28,112 nt of DNA from Prevotellaceae bacterium UBA4332 (lineage in GTDB: Bacteria; Bacteroidota; Bacteroidia; Bacteroidales; Bacteroidaceae), in contig DGTQ01000016.1 of NCBI GenBank assembly GCA_002394365.1, positions 1 to 28,112 on the forward strand, written 5' to 3'. The notes below the pieces were generated by a model. It worked only from the letters and a program-made list of their open reading frames with translations, ran no database searches and was not told the origin of the DNA. Of the stretch, positions 1 through 7,876 are shown one piece after another. How positions within the stretch are numbered: position 1 is the stretch's first letter; the number at the start of each line of letters is the position of its first letter. A program made the position numbers and the translations under genes.

Positions 1-46
1 GTATCTCACAGATGTCTAATTCGTCATCGACAACAAGTATTTTCAT
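1..46 (-). CDS. Response regulator, N-terminal fragment (runs off window)
   Basis: The minus strand reads MKILVVDDELDICEI from an ATG at 46 to the window edge. A hydrophobic beta strand followed by the acidic DD pair is the start of a CheY-like receiver domain, where the acidic residues help bind Mg2+ for aspartyl phosphorylation. Only 15 codons are present, so the output domain and partner kinase cannot be named. A TAnnTTTG-type element lies about 45 bp upstream (92-99). What is seen is the short peptide; assignment to the receiver family is by pattern. Confidence 0.7.
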   Translation of the reverse strand, partial: MKILVVDDELDICEI

Positions 47-91
47 AAATGCTCAAAAAGTTGTGAATGAAACAGATAATTATTTTGGGCG

Positions 92-99
92 CAAAGTTA
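92..99 (-). promoter_or_regulatory. -7 element for the response regulator gene
   Basis: The minus strand reads TAACTTTG, matching the Bacteroidetes -7 consensus TAnnTTTG. No clear TTTG -33 element lies 19-21 bp further upstream, so only the -7 box is supported. It would give a leader of about 40 nt before the ATG at 46. Confidence 0.45.
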
Positions 100-281
100 C
101 CGCTTTTTTCTAAGATGTCGGAATAAAGCGTATTAAATTGTTATGACAATATCCAATGCACACCTCATCCCGTGTTTCACTTTTTGTATTCCTCTTTCGC
201 ACCTCAGCCATTCTTGCGTCCCTGTGGTGGCTAATGACAGGTCAGCGGATTTATGCTACCTTCTGGCCTATTAAAAAGAAA

Positions 282-319
282 ACACCCAATCTTACATTTT
301 TGGGTGTAAAATTGGGTGT
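282..319. repeat. Inverted and direct 7-bp repeats beside the tRNA-Ser 3' end
   Basis: ACACCCA at 282-288 is inverted relative to TGGGTGT at 301-307, which recurs directly at 313-319. The set lies 36-73 bp beyond the 3' end of tRNA-Ser. Clustered short repeats next to a tRNA 3' end resemble arm-type integrase sites left by an integrative element, but no integrase or duplicated tRNA end is in the window. The 282-307 pair could equally be a tRNA terminator hairpin. Confidence 0.4.
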
Positions 320-354
320 AAATCTCGTAAATCACTGATAATCAAGTGATATTG

Positions 355-439
355 CGGAGAGAGAGGGATTCGAACCCCCGGTGCCTCTCAGCACGGCGGT
401 TTTCAAGACCGCTGTAATCGACCACTCTACCATCTCTCC
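355..439 (-). tRNA. tRNA-Ser (anticodon UGA)
   Basis: The minus strand folds as a type II tRNA of about 85 nt. The acceptor arms GGAGAGA (439-433) and TCTCTCC (362-356) pair fully, with a G discriminator. The anticodon arm has loop CTTGAAA (anticodon TGA), there is a long variable arm (GTGCTGAGAGGCAC), and the T loop is TTCGAAT. The long variable arm and G discriminator are typical of serine tRNAs. The 3' CCA is not encoded. A -7 promoter element lies at 481-488. Confidence 0.95.
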
Positions 440-480
440 GAACGTTTCTAAAAAACGGCTCTTGGTCTGAAAAGCGAGTG

Positions 481-488
481 CAAAGGTA
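481..488 (-). promoter_or_regulatory. -7 promoter element for tRNA-Ser
   Basis: The minus strand reads TACCTTTG, an exact TAnnTTTG match, about 42 bp upstream of the tRNA 5' end. The expected -33 region is occupied by the 14-bp tandem repeat at 497-530 and has no TTTG, so the upstream half of the promoter is non-consensus or has been replaced by the repeat. Confidence 0.5.
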
Positions 489-496
489 GTCAAATA

Positions 497-530
497 AATT
501 AAGAATGAAGAATTAAGAATGAAGAATTAG
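497..530. repeat. 14-bp tandem repeat, 2.4 copies
   Basis: AATTAAGAATGAAG occurs at 497-510 and 511-524 and starts again at 525-530. It is one of several short-period A/T-rich minisatellites at gene boundaries in this window. It covers the likely -33 region of the tRNA-Ser promoter. Confidence 0.8.
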
Positions 531-601
531 TTCTCTTTTAAGTTTTATTAACGATAGCGGGGCGTTTCGGGTGAGGGGTGAGTGAAAAAAGAGTGTTATA
601 A

Positions 602-633
602 TTTGGGTATATCGGAGAAAACGAGTAACTTTG
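602..633 (+). promoter_or_regulatory. Promoter of aroC
   Basis: TTTG at 602-605, 20 bp spacing and TAACTTTG at 626-633 match the Bacteroidetes primary sigma factor consensus (TTTG, N19-21, TAnnTTTG). Transcription should start near 640, leaving a leader of about 35 nt before the ATG at 676. Confidence 0.75.
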
Positions 634-675
634 CAAGGAGAAAGAAAACTATTTGGTAAGTAAAAAAAAGAGATA

Positions 676-1746
676 ATGAATACTTTTGGCAGGATATTCA
701 GGGTTACGAGTTTTGGCGAGAGTCATGGTGCTGCTATTGGTGGTGTGATAGACGGCATGCCTGCAGGCATAGTAGTGGACATGGATTTCATACAGACGGA
801 ACTGAACCGCAGGCGTCCAGGACAGAGTGACATTACGACGAGCAGGAACGAGGCTGACAAGGTGGAGATTCTGTCGGGCGTGTTCGAGGACAAGACTACG
901 GGGTGTCCGATAGGTTTTATCGTAAGGAATACCAACCAACATTCTCAGGATTACGAGAACATGCGTTGTGTGTTCCGTCCTTCTCATGCAGATTTTACTT
1001 ATCAGCAGAAGTATGGTATCAGAGACCATCGTGGTGGTGGCAGAAGCAGTGCCCGCATCACTATCAGCAGGTGTGTGGCTGGGGCTTTTGCCAAACTGGC
1101 GTTGAGGCAGCTGGGCATCAGTATTCAGGCATATACGTCGCAGGTGGGAGAGATTGCCCTCGACAGGGATTACAGAAAGTATGACCTTGGGAAGACGGAG
1201 GAGAATGCCGTGCGTTGTCCTGACGCAAAGAAGGCTCAGGAGATGGAGCAGCTGATAAGGGAGGTGAAGGCTGACGGCGACACGATTGGCGGTACGATAA
1301 CGTGTGTTATCAAGGGTTGCCCCGTAGGGCTGGGCGAGCCTGAGTTTATGAAACTGCACCAATCGTTAGGCTCGGCTATGCTCTCTATAAACGCAGTGAA
1401 GGGTTTTGAGTATGGCGAGGGTTTCGAGGGCTTAGGCATGAGGGGCAGTGAGCAGAACGATCTCTTTAATGAAGGGTTGGGTAATGGTACCAAGACCAAC
1501 CACTCGGGTGGAATACAGGGCGGTATAAGTAATGGCGAGGATATTTACTTCAGGGTGGCTTTTAAGCCTGTGGCTACTCAACTGCGCGAGCAGGAGACGA
1601 TAGACCTGGAGGGTAACGCTACCACTCTGAAGGCGAGGGGCAGGCACGACCCTTGCGTGTTGCCTCGTGCTGTGCCTGTGGTTGAGGCTATGGCTGCGAT
1701 AACCATACTCGACCATTATCTCATAGGAAAAACTACAAGATTATAA
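676..1746 (+). CDS. aroC: Chorismate synthase
   Basis: AroC converts 5-enolpyruvylshikimate-3-phosphate to chorismate, the last shikimate-pathway step feeding aromatic amino acids and other aromatics. It requires reduced FMN. The 356-residue protein is the usual bacterial length. Family signatures are visible: GRIFRVTSFGESHG near the N-terminus, the basic RGGGRSSAR block in the first third, and RGRHDPCVLPRAVPVVEAM near the C-terminus. The ATG at 676 fits both the conserved MNTFGRIF start and the promoter at 602-633. The next gene begins 44 bp downstream in the same direction and may be cotranscribed, although it has no obvious functional link. The long antisense frames inside this gene are shadows. 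Confidence 0.97.
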   Translation: MNTFGRIFRVTSFGESHGAAIGGVIDGMPAGIVVDMDFIQTELNRRRPGQSDITTSRNEADKVEILSGVFEDKTTGCPIGFIVRNTNQHSQDYENMRCVFRPSHADFTYQQKYGIRDHRGGGRSSARITISRCVAGAFAKLALRQLGISIQAYTSQVGEIALDRDYRKYDLGKTEENAVRCPDAKKAQEMEQLIREVKADGDTIGGTITCVIKGCPVGLGEPEFMKLHQSLGSAMLSINAVKGFEYGEGFEGLGMRGSEQNDLFNEGLGNGTKTNHSGGIQGGISNGEDIYFRVAFKPVATQLREQETIDLEGNATTLKARGRHDPCVLPRAVPVVEAMAAITILDHYLIGKTTRL

Positions 1747-1790
1747 AGGACACAAATTTATTAAAAGAACACGAATAGGATAACAAGAAA

Positions 1791-3023
1791 ATGAAGAAAT
1801 TTATTGTTTGCCTCATGGCAGGTGTGCTGTGCGGGCTTGGCGTGAGTGCGCAGAGCACTCTGGGTGGATTGTATCAGGTAGTGACATCGACAACGGATTT
1901 TGCCACAGGTGACACGATTATCCTTGTTTCTTATGATGCAGAGAAGAAAGTGTATGCAATGGGTACTTACGACAGTAAGGAGGGGAATGCTTTTCACGCT
2001 GTCAACATAGGTACGACGACTGCCGACTGTCTGCCTCCGACCATCACTCTCGATGCTGCGAATACAGCGGGGGAGGTGTATGAGTATAAGGTAATAGTTC
2101 ACAAAACTAAAGGAGGAGCGCTTGATTATGTGAATCTTCAAGATAAAGATGGAAAGTATGTTCAAGCTGATGGTACAAGTTTGAAGTTATCAAATACAGC
2201 TTCGAGTACTTTAGAAAAGTGGGTACCTTATCTCCTTGATAATGATAATTTCCCATACGAGGCGGTGTGCCTAAAATATTATATGGAGGGAATGAAATTC
2301 ATTAGTTATACACCACCTTATGGTTTCAAAAATTATTCGGGTGCTTCTGTAGGCGGTGCTTACTATATGCGTGCCTACTGCTATAAAAAGATTGCGACAA
2401 ACGAGACGCTGAGGATTGGAGATACGGGTTATGCCACAATGTACTACGGCAGTAATGACGTAGAATTGCCTGACGGCACAACTGCATATACTATAAACGT
2501 AACTAAAGAGGGGGACAAATATAAATTGAACAGGAGCAGTATCGGTACAACCGTACCGCATGGTACGGCGGTGGTAGTGAAGGGCGAACCGAATACTGAC
2601 TATCACCCCACGATATATTCTGCTGCGGCGACTGAGGCGAAAGGGTTGGCGTCTGTAGAAGGAAACATGCTATATGGTACGGATACGGAGGCGATGCAGA
2701 GCAATGGCGACGGATATTACTTTAAGCTTACCAACCACGCTACGAAGGGTGTGGGCTTCTATTGGGGTGAGAATGATGGTGCAGCCTTTACCAACAAAGC
2801 GCATAAGGCGTACCTTTTCTTGCCTGCAGAGATGGCGCCTGCGTCTATAAGCGATATTCCTTTCTCGTCTATGGAAGAGGATGGGGTAACCCTTGTGGAA
2901 GAGGTTAGGAGTCCGGAAACGCAGGATATGACAAAAAGTGTCTATGACCTGAAGGGATGCAGGGCGGATGCGAAAGGAAAAGGCTTGCGTATACTGAATG
3001 GAAAAAAGCTAATCATGAAATAA
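1791..3023 (+). CDS. Secreted protein with Prevotella-type C-terminal tail
   Basis: The function is unknown. Residues 1-20 (MKKFIVCLMAGVLCGLGVSA) form a signal peptide, so the 410-residue product is exported. The middle (about 200-350) resembles a module common in Prevotella secreted proteins: a GDTGYATMYY block, then a 'made-up value' block (PHGTAVVVKGEPNTDY) and a G/Y-rich stretch. The last residues, VYDLKGCRADAKGKG and then LRILNGKKLIMK, match the VYDLxGR...GLYIVNGKKV tail of Prevotella exported proteins, which resembles the type IX secretion sorting domain. No enzyme motif is seen. The gene is followed directly by a strong terminator hairpin. The signal peptide and tail are clear; T9SS export is inferred. 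Confidence 0.75.
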   Translation: MKKFIVCLMAGVLCGLGVSAQSTLGGLYQVVTSTTDFATGDTIILVSYDAEKKVYAMGTYDSKEGNAFHAVNIGTTTADCLPPTITLDAANTAGEVYEYKVIVHKTKGGALDYVNLQDKDGKYVQADGTSLKLSNTASSTLEKWVPYLLDNDNFPYEAVCLKYYMEGMKFISYTPPYGFKNYSGASVGGAYYMRAYCYKKIATNETLRIGDTGYATMYYGSNDVELPDGTTAYTINVTKEGDKYKLNRSSIGTTVPHGTAVVVKGEPNTDYHPTIYSAAATEAKGLASVEGNMLYGTDTEAMQSNGDGYYFKLTNHATKGVGFYWGENDGAAFTNKAHKAYLFLPAEMAPASISDIPFSSMEEDGVTLVEEVRSPETQDMTKSVYDLKGCRADAKGKGLRILNGKKLIMK

Positions 3024-3030
3024 GAAAAGG

Positions 3031-3065
3031 AAAGGCTTAAATGTAGAGTGAACATTTAAGCCTTT
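3031..3065. terminator. Bidirectional Rho-independent terminator
   Basis: A perfect 14-bp stem (3031-3044 with 3052-3065) and 7-nt loop has AAAGG on one arm and CCTTT, then TCTTA, on the other. It sits between the convergent secreted-protein gene (ends 3023) and kdsD (ends 3096). The A-rich left flank and T-rich right flank let it act in both directions. Confidence 0.88.
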
Positions 3066-3095
3066 TCTTATGTGTGTAAGAAAAACAGGGTTCTT

Positions 3096-4049
3096 TTATA
3101 TGTCGCAAGCGTAACGGTCAACAACACCTATGAGACGCTTTTTCTCGTCAACTACCAGAACGTTGTGAATCTTGTTTTGGTTCATGATGCGTTGTATCTC
3201 GGCTATGCGTGTGTCAGTTTTTACGGTCTTAGGCGTCTTTGTCATGATGTCGTTAACAGTGTGGTCAAAGAAGGCTGCTTGCCAGCGCTCCATAGCGCGA
3301 CGTATGTCGCCATCAGTTATGACGCCAGCAACGGTCTTGTCATCATTGAGCGCGATGCCCAGTCCGAGTTTGCCTGCGCTGACCTTGATAATGGCTTCGC
3401 CAAGGTGCATGGTGGCTGGCACGATGGGCAGTTCTTCGTCTATCATAACGTCGCCAGCTGTGGTGAGGAGACGCTTGCCGAGCTCGCCACCAGGGTGGAA
3501 CTGTGCGAAGTCGCGAGGCTTGAAGTTGCGCAACTCCATGAGGCAGATGGCTAAGGCATCACCCATAGCGAGGGCTGCTGTGGTGCTGCTCGTAGGTGCG
3601 AGGTTGAGGGGACATGCCTCTTTCTCTACCTTGACATTGATGTGGTAGGTGGAGTATTTGGCAAGGAGCGACTTCGGATTGCCGCTCATGCCGATAATGG
3701 GTACGTCCATGTGGAGGATGATGGGCACAAAGCGCAGGAGTTCGTCTGTCTGTCCGCTATTGCTCAGGGCAAGCACCACATCGTCTTTGGTTATCACGCC
3801 AAGGTCGCCGTGGTAAGCATCGAGGGGATTGACAAAGACGGCAGGCGTGCCAGTAGAACTGAGGGTTGCGGCTATCTTGGCTCCTACGTGTCCGCTCTTG
3901 CCCACGCCCGTAACGATTACTTTGCCCTTGCAGTTAAGCATAAGGTCAATGGCTTTGTCTAACTGCTCGTCGAGCAGCGGGATGAGGTCGTTGAGTGCCT
4001 GTGCCTCGTCTTTCAGGGCTTGTGCGGCTATTTCGCGTATTGTCTTCAT
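3096..4049 (-). CDS. kdsD: Arabinose-5-phosphate isomerase (KpsF/GutQ family)
   Basis: This enzyme interconverts ribulose-5-phosphate and arabinose-5-phosphate, the substrate KdsA needs to make Kdo-8-phosphate for LPS. The N-terminal SIS domain shows VTGVGKSGHVGAKIAATLSS and DAYHGDLG; two CBS domains follow in the C-terminal half (for example GVITDGDIRRAM). A TTG nine bases upstream (4058) would add three residues, but the ATG at 4049 gives the conserved MKTIREIA start and avoids overlapping kdsA. The gene starts 5 bp after the kdsA stop, so the two Kdo genes are effectively coupled. The protein ends GVVDRYACDI, slightly earlier than the ...DLLRAG-type helix of other family members. Confidence 0.92.
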   Translation of the reverse strand: MKTIREIAAQALKDEAQALNDLIPLLDEQLDKAIDLMLNCKGKVIVTGVGKSGHVGAKIAATLSSTGTPAVFVNPLDAYHGDLGVITKDDVVLALSNSGQTDELLRFVPIILHMDVPIIGMSGNPKSLLAKYSTYHINVKVEKEACPLNLAPTSSTTAALAMGDALAICLMELRNFKPRDFAQFHPGGELGKRLLTTAGDVMIDEELPIVPATMHLGEAIIKVSAGKLGLGIALNDDKTVAGVITDGDIRRAMERWQAAFFDHTVNDIMTKTPKTVKTDTRIAEIQRIMNQNKIHNVLVVDEKKRLIGVVDRYACDI

Positions 4050-4054
4050 GAGTC

Positions 4055-4813
4055 TCAAGGTTTAAGGAGTTTTTGGATAAGTGGCTGGAGGTCGTCCAAC
4101 TGCAGCATGTTAGGCCCGTCGCTGAGGCCCTTGTCTGGGTCAGGATGTACCTCAAAGAAATAGCCATTGGCACCAAAGGCTTTTGCTGCCAATGCCATAG
4201 AGGGCACAAACTTGCGGTCGCCTGCTGTGGTGCCGTTGCCGCCGCCAGGACGCTGTACGCTGTGGGTGCAGTCCATGATGACGCGTGGGGTAATCTGGAG
4301 CATATCGGGGATGTTGCGGAAATCAACCACGAGATTGTTGTAGCCGAAGGAGTTGCCACGCTCAGTGAGCCACACCTCCGAGCCTCCGCTCTCCTGCACC
4401 TTGTTGACAGGATATTTCATGTCGGCTCCACTGAGGAACTGTGCCTTCTTGATGTTTACAGTCTTGCCAGTCTTGGCTGCTGCTACGAGCAAATCCGTCT
4501 GACGGCAGAGAAAGGCTGGTATCTGTATGACATCAACGATCTCTCCGACGGGTTGTGCCTGATAAGCCTCATGAATGTCGGTAAGCAGGCGCAGACCATA
4601 CTTCTCCTTGATGTCGGCAAGCATTTGCAGTCCTTTCTCCATGCCGGGACCACGGAAGGACTTGAGCGATGTCCTGTTAGCCTTGTCGAATGAGGCCTTG
4701 AAGATTATGTCGATGCCGAGAGACTGGTTGATAGCCACCAGTTGACGTGCTACGGTGTCGAGAAGTTCGGCACTCTCTATCACGCATGGACCTGCTATGA
4801 ATATAGGTTTCAT
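4055..4813 (-). CDS. kdsA: 3-deoxy-8-phosphooctulonate (Kdo-8-P) synthase
   Basis: KdsA condenses phosphoenolpyruvate with arabinose-5-phosphate to give Kdo-8-phosphate for the LPS inner core. The 252-residue TIM-barrel protein begins MKPIFIAGPCVIES, and further blocks include FKASFDKANRTS, FRGPGMEKGL and DCTHSVQRPGGG. Cys10 in AGPC, the His of FEVHPDP and the Asp of SDGPN fit the metal-dependent class of Kdo-8-P synthases; the metal-independent E. coli type has Asn at the cysteine position. The start codon overlaps the nrdG stop by 4 nt (ATGA), implying translational coupling, and kdsD follows directly. Confidence 0.95.
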   Translation of the reverse strand: MKPIFIAGPCVIESAELLDTVARQLVAINQSLGIDIIFKASFDKANRTSLKSFRGPGMEKGLQMLADIKEKYGLRLLTDIHEAYQAQPVGEIVDVIQIPAFLCRQTDLLVAAAKTGKTVNIKKAQFLSGADMKYPVNKVQESGGSEVWLTERGNSFGYNNLVVDFRNIPDMLQITPRVIMDCTHSVQRPGGGNGTTAGDRKFVPSMALAAKAFGANGYFFEVHPDPDKGLSDGPNMLQLDDLQPLIQKLLKP

Positions 4814-5274
4814 TTCTTCCAGAATTTGCTTGTTATATCTTTGAGTGTTTCTCCCTTGACAACCTTGTAGAGACGCTGGTTTGTGGTGGGTTTGTTGAGT
4901 GGACCTTTGGACTCGATGTAAGGACCGAGTTTGATGAAGTTGAAGTTCTTTAGCTGGACATCCTTGCTGAGGATTCCCCTGCCGCTATACCATGCAGTTT
5001 TTAGCTCGGGGTAGTTCTTCTTCGTCCATTCCGCCAGGGCGTCAACCTTATCGGGCTCACCATCTCCACCCATGAAAGCCACGCATGTGATGTCGTCTCC
5101 ATACTCCTTGAGCATCATGCCGAGAGACATGGTGTTGAGAGGCTCGCCAATGTCCTCCCACAGGTATTGACTGTGGCACCCAAGGCAATGGCAAGGGCAG
5201 TTGGATATATTGATAGAGAGCGTGACCTCATCAGGAATCTCCTGAAAGACCACGCCCGTATTAACGTATTTCAT
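4810..5274 (-). CDS. nrdG: Anaerobic ribonucleotide reductase activase
   Basis: NrdG is the radical SAM enzyme that abstracts hydrogen from NrdD's C-terminal glycine to create the glycyl radical. The 154-residue length is typical. The CxxxCxxC iron-sulfur motif is Cys26, Cys30 and Cys33 within CPCHCLGC; an extra Cys28 sits inside the motif. FMGGDGEP is the GGE-like SAM-contact segment. It lies 35 bp downstream of nrdD and overlaps kdsA by 4 nt. Confidence 0.95.
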   Translation of the reverse strand: MKYVNTGVVFQEIPDEVTLSINISNCPCHCLGCHSQYLWEDIGEPLNTMSLGMMLKEYGDDITCVAFMGGDGEPDKVDALAEWTKKNYPELKTAWYSGRGILSKDVQLKNFNFIKLGPYIESKGPLNKPTTNQRLYKVVKGETLKDITSKFWKK

Positions 5275-5309
5275 TTAAGTTTCAAAATAGAGAGAGGTAT
5301 CTAAACGAT

Positions 5310-7445
5310 TTAGGAAACCTTCTGCATTGGCTGTGCATCTTCCTTACCCATCTTGTCTGAACCTGCGTAGTAACGGCGTGCTGCCTCCTTCTGGCGTGCA
5401 GCAGAGAAGTTGCTTACTCTCTTCAGATAGCCGATGATGCGAGTCATGTAGTCCACATTGCTTGAGTGGCACTTAGGACACTCGTGCAAGTAGCGCTTGT
5501 CGATGTGACCGCAGTTGTTACAGATGGTGTTAGGAATGTTGAACGTGAAGTAGTTACATCCCTCCTTGGCTGCAACCTTCAAGAGCTGCTTGTACTGCAT
5601 CTTAGAGAGGTGCTCCTCAAGATTCATGTGGAGAGCTGAACCACCTGTGAGGTGCTCAATGTAAGGTGCTCCATGCATCTTGAACTTGTCAATGATGTTC
5701 AGTGACTGGTCTTCAACAACATAGAAGTAAGAATTGTAGCAGTCGCGTGGCACGAAGTAGCCGTCCTCACGATCCCACTTGGCGTGCTTGACGCCTACGT
5801 TCTCGGCAGGGATCATTTCGCAGTTGAAGAGCACATCCTTAGTGCGATACTGCTTGTTGAGCTTCTCTACGATAGAAAGTACACCCTGCACGAACTCCTT
5901 GTACTTCTCGTTGGCAGTAATCTTGAGTCCCATGAATTCAGCAGCCTCTACAAGACCGTTGACGCCGATAGTGAGGTACTGGCGAGACATGTTGATATAG
6001 CCAGCGTCGAAGAGTGGCAGCATACCATGAGCCTGCAGGTTCTTGAGGTTTTCGTTGTAAGCCAGCTGCACCTTGTGGCAAAGGTCAATAACTTCCTCAA
6101 GGAACTCCTTATAGTCGCGACCGTTATTTACAGCATACTGTATGCAACGGTTGAGGTTTACTGTGAGCACAGACTTAGAACCTGTTGACACACCACCAGC
6201 GCCAAGAGTGTAAGAGAACCCGTTGTCCTGAATCTCGTTGCGCAGACGGCAGCAAGAAGACAGAGAGTCGGCATTATCGCTCATGTAGGTGAAGAAGCTG
6301 TGGCCCTCAGAATACATCTCAGCGGTGAAGTCGCCCCACTCCTTGTCGCGGCACTCGCCGTTGTCGGCAAGCAGAGCCATAGTCTCAACAGGGAAGGTGA
6401 GCACAGTCTTTTCGCGTTCCTTGTTGAACCACTTCATGAAGCGCTTCTGCAACCAGGAGAGACCATTCCAATCTGGCTGGCTTCCGTCAGGGAAGTAGAA
6501 GTTGCCGAAGAGAGACTCGAAATAATACTTGTCGTAGTAAGCGATGTTCCAGAACACAGCCTGGAAGTTACGAGCGCCCGTAGGTTGGTTGATAGAATAT
6601 ACAATCTGCTCGAAGCAGTCGGTGATGACCTTGTCGATAGAACGCTGACGAATAGACAAATCTACAACCTTCTCTGGATCTTTCCAGTAGTCCTGACCAT
6701 ATTCCTTGCCAATGAAGTAGTTGAGATACATGAGGAACTCTGGTGTAGCACATGCGCCAGAGAGCATGGAGCTGACGATGAACACCATGTTTACGAAGCC
6801 GCCGCAGAAACTCTTGAGGTTTGTAGGAGCTGTGGAGTTGCCACCGATAGCTGTTGTACCGTTGATGAGCCAAGGGTACATTGTTATAGATGCGCAATAA
6901 GGAGCGATGGATGTCTCGTCGTTTTTGTATATAAAGTGGTGAGTAAGCAGGTCGATATACTTGTCGGCTGTCTGCTTGTCATACATCTTCTTGATGCGGT
7001 CGGTGAGCAGACGACGGTTAAGACGTATGAAGTTAGACTTAGGCAACTCGCCGATAAGAGTTGCAATATTCTTATGCTCGACATTTGCGTTTGCGTCAAA
7101 CTTTGAACCTGTTGCAGCGTTGGCTGCTTCCATGTAGTCTGTCACAAAAGACAACTTCTCCAGTGTTTCGCGGTCTTCTGTGTGTGACTGACGATAGAGC
7201 ATGTAACACTTCGCCACCTTGTAGTGCCCTTCCTTCATGAGAGCCATCTCCACCTGGTTCTGGATGTCCTCCACAGTGATATTGTTCTTAATATCTAAGT
7301 GGCTGATAATCTTAGAGATGTTAGCTACATCGAAGGGTTCTTCTACTGCCTCGAATGCTCTTACAATGGCATTCATGATTTTGTCTAAAGAGAAGTCGTC
7401 TTTAGAGCCGTCGCGCTTTGTGATTGTAAACTTTTTAATTTCCAT
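5310..7445 (-). CDS. nrdD: Anaerobic (class III) ribonucleoside-triphosphate reductase
   Basis: NrdD reduces ribonucleoside triphosphates to deoxyribonucleotides in the absence of oxygen by glycyl-radical chemistry. Residues 1-90 form an ATP-cone allosteric domain (MEIKKFTITKRDGSKDDFSL). The catalytic domain ends with a zinc site of four cysteines (642, 645, 656, 659; CNNC and CPKC) and the radical-bearing Gly672 in RIIGYL. The 711-residue length fits the family. The gene heads the nrdD-nrdG-kdsA-kdsD operon, with a consensus promoter at 7555-7586 and an untranslated leader of about 100 nt containing repeats. Confidence 0.97.
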   Translation of the reverse strand: MEIKKFTITKRDGSKDDFSLDKIMNAIVRAFEAVEEPFDVANISKIISHLDIKNNITVEDIQNQVEMALMKEGHYKVAKCYMLYRQSHTEDRETLEKLSFVTDYMEAANAATGSKFDANANVEHKNIATLIGELPKSNFIRLNRRLLTDRIKKMYDKQTADKYIDLLTHHFIYKNDETSIAPYCASITMYPWLINGTTAIGGNSTAPTNLKSFCGGFVNMVFIVSSMLSGACATPEFLMYLNYFIGKEYGQDYWKDPEKVVDLSIRQRSIDKVITDCFEQIVYSINQPTGARNFQAVFWNIAYYDKYYFESLFGNFYFPDGSQPDWNGLSWLQKRFMKWFNKEREKTVLTFPVETMALLADNGECRDKEWGDFTAEMYSEGHSFFTYMSDNADSLSSCCRLRNEIQDNGFSYTLGAGGVSTGSKSVLTVNLNRCIQYAVNNGRDYKEFLEEVIDLCHKVQLAYNENLKNLQAHGMLPLFDAGYINMSRQYLTIGVNGLVEAAEFMGLKITANEKYKEFVQGVLSIVEKLNKQYRTKDVLFNCEMIPAENVGVKHAKWDREDGYFVPRDCYNSYFYVVEDQSLNIIDKFKMHGAPYIEHLTGGSALHMNLEEHLSKMQYKQLLKVAAKEGCNYFTFNIPNTICNNCGHIDKRYLHECPKCHSSNVDYMTRIIGYLKRVSNFSAARQKEAARRYYAGSDKMGKEDAQPMQKVS

Positions 7446-7458
7446 GATAGTATAAAAC

Positions 7459-7517
7459 GGAAAACTTTTTTATTTTTTCTTTGTGCAAAGTTTTCCATTT
7501 TGGTAAACTTTGGTAAA
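7459..7517 (-). promoter_or_regulatory. Inverted and direct repeats in the nrdD leader
   Basis: GGAAAACTTT at 7459-7468 and AAAGTTTTCC at 7487-7496 form a perfect 10-bp inverted repeat with an 18-nt spacer, 14 bp from the nrdD start. Next to it TTTGGTAAA occurs twice, 10 bp apart (7499-7507, 7509-7517). All lie between the predicted transcription start and the ATG, so they could act as an RNA hairpin or a downstream operator. They do not resemble the NrdR box I know. Confidence 0.45.
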
Positions 7518-7554
7518 GAATAGTGGTTAGTAAGTTGTTTGTCGAAATCGATTA

Positions 7555-7586
7555 CAAAGATAGTACAATTTATTCTTTCACGCAAA
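7555..7586 (-). promoter_or_regulatory. Promoter of the nrdD operon
   Basis: On the minus strand TTTG (7586-7583), a 20-bp spacer and TATCTTTG (7562-7555) match the Bacteroidetes consensus fully. Start of transcription is expected near 7548, about 100 nt upstream of nrdD. Confidence 0.8.
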
Positions 7587-7798
7587 CTTTTTCTGTAAAA
7601 TAATTGTACGGCATAGGGTAGGAGGGTGGGAATAAAGCATGATACCCAGCGCATTTTCAGTGTATTACAAAGGGGTAGTAAAGTAGAAAATTTTTCGAAG
7701 GATTTAGGTTTTCTGCTTAATTGCTAACTCCGAAATTGCAATCTTGCTTTTTCTCCTCCTGTCTTCAATTTCCACACTCTCTATATATAATAAATAAT

Positions 7799-7834
7799 GT
7801 ACGCGCGCAAGACAAAACTGTCCTACGCGCGTAC
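7799..7834 (-). terminator. Nested hairpin downstream of htrA
   Basis: GTACGCGCG (7799-7807) pairs perfectly with CGCGCGTAC (7826-7834), and inside it GACA pairs with TGTC around a short loop, separated by a symmetric 3-nt internal loop. It lies 42 bp past the htrA stop. On the minus strand it is followed by an A/T-rich run rather than a clean U tract, so it may be a terminator or an mRNA 3'-end stabiliser. Confidence 0.5.
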
Positions 7835-7876
7835 GAGAAAAGGTATTATGGTGAGAATTATATCTGTGTTGTGTGC

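Noticed and set aside
156..338. 60-residue ORF upstream of tRNA-Ser
   Set aside because: It has no ribosome-binding or promoter signal, crosses the repeat cluster at 282-319 and looks like no known family.
649..1362. 237-residue ORF opposite aroC
   Set aside because: It lies wholly against aroC, whose signatures are unambiguous, and contains no domain.
3096..3130. Possible frameshift at the end of kdsD
   Set aside because: The tail VVDRYACDI is shorter than in E. coli, but no other frame continues the expected helix and the terminator follows at a normal distance.
6300..7106. 268-residue ORF opposite nrdD
   Set aside because: It is a shadow of the conserved nrdD frame, with no start signals or recognisable domain.
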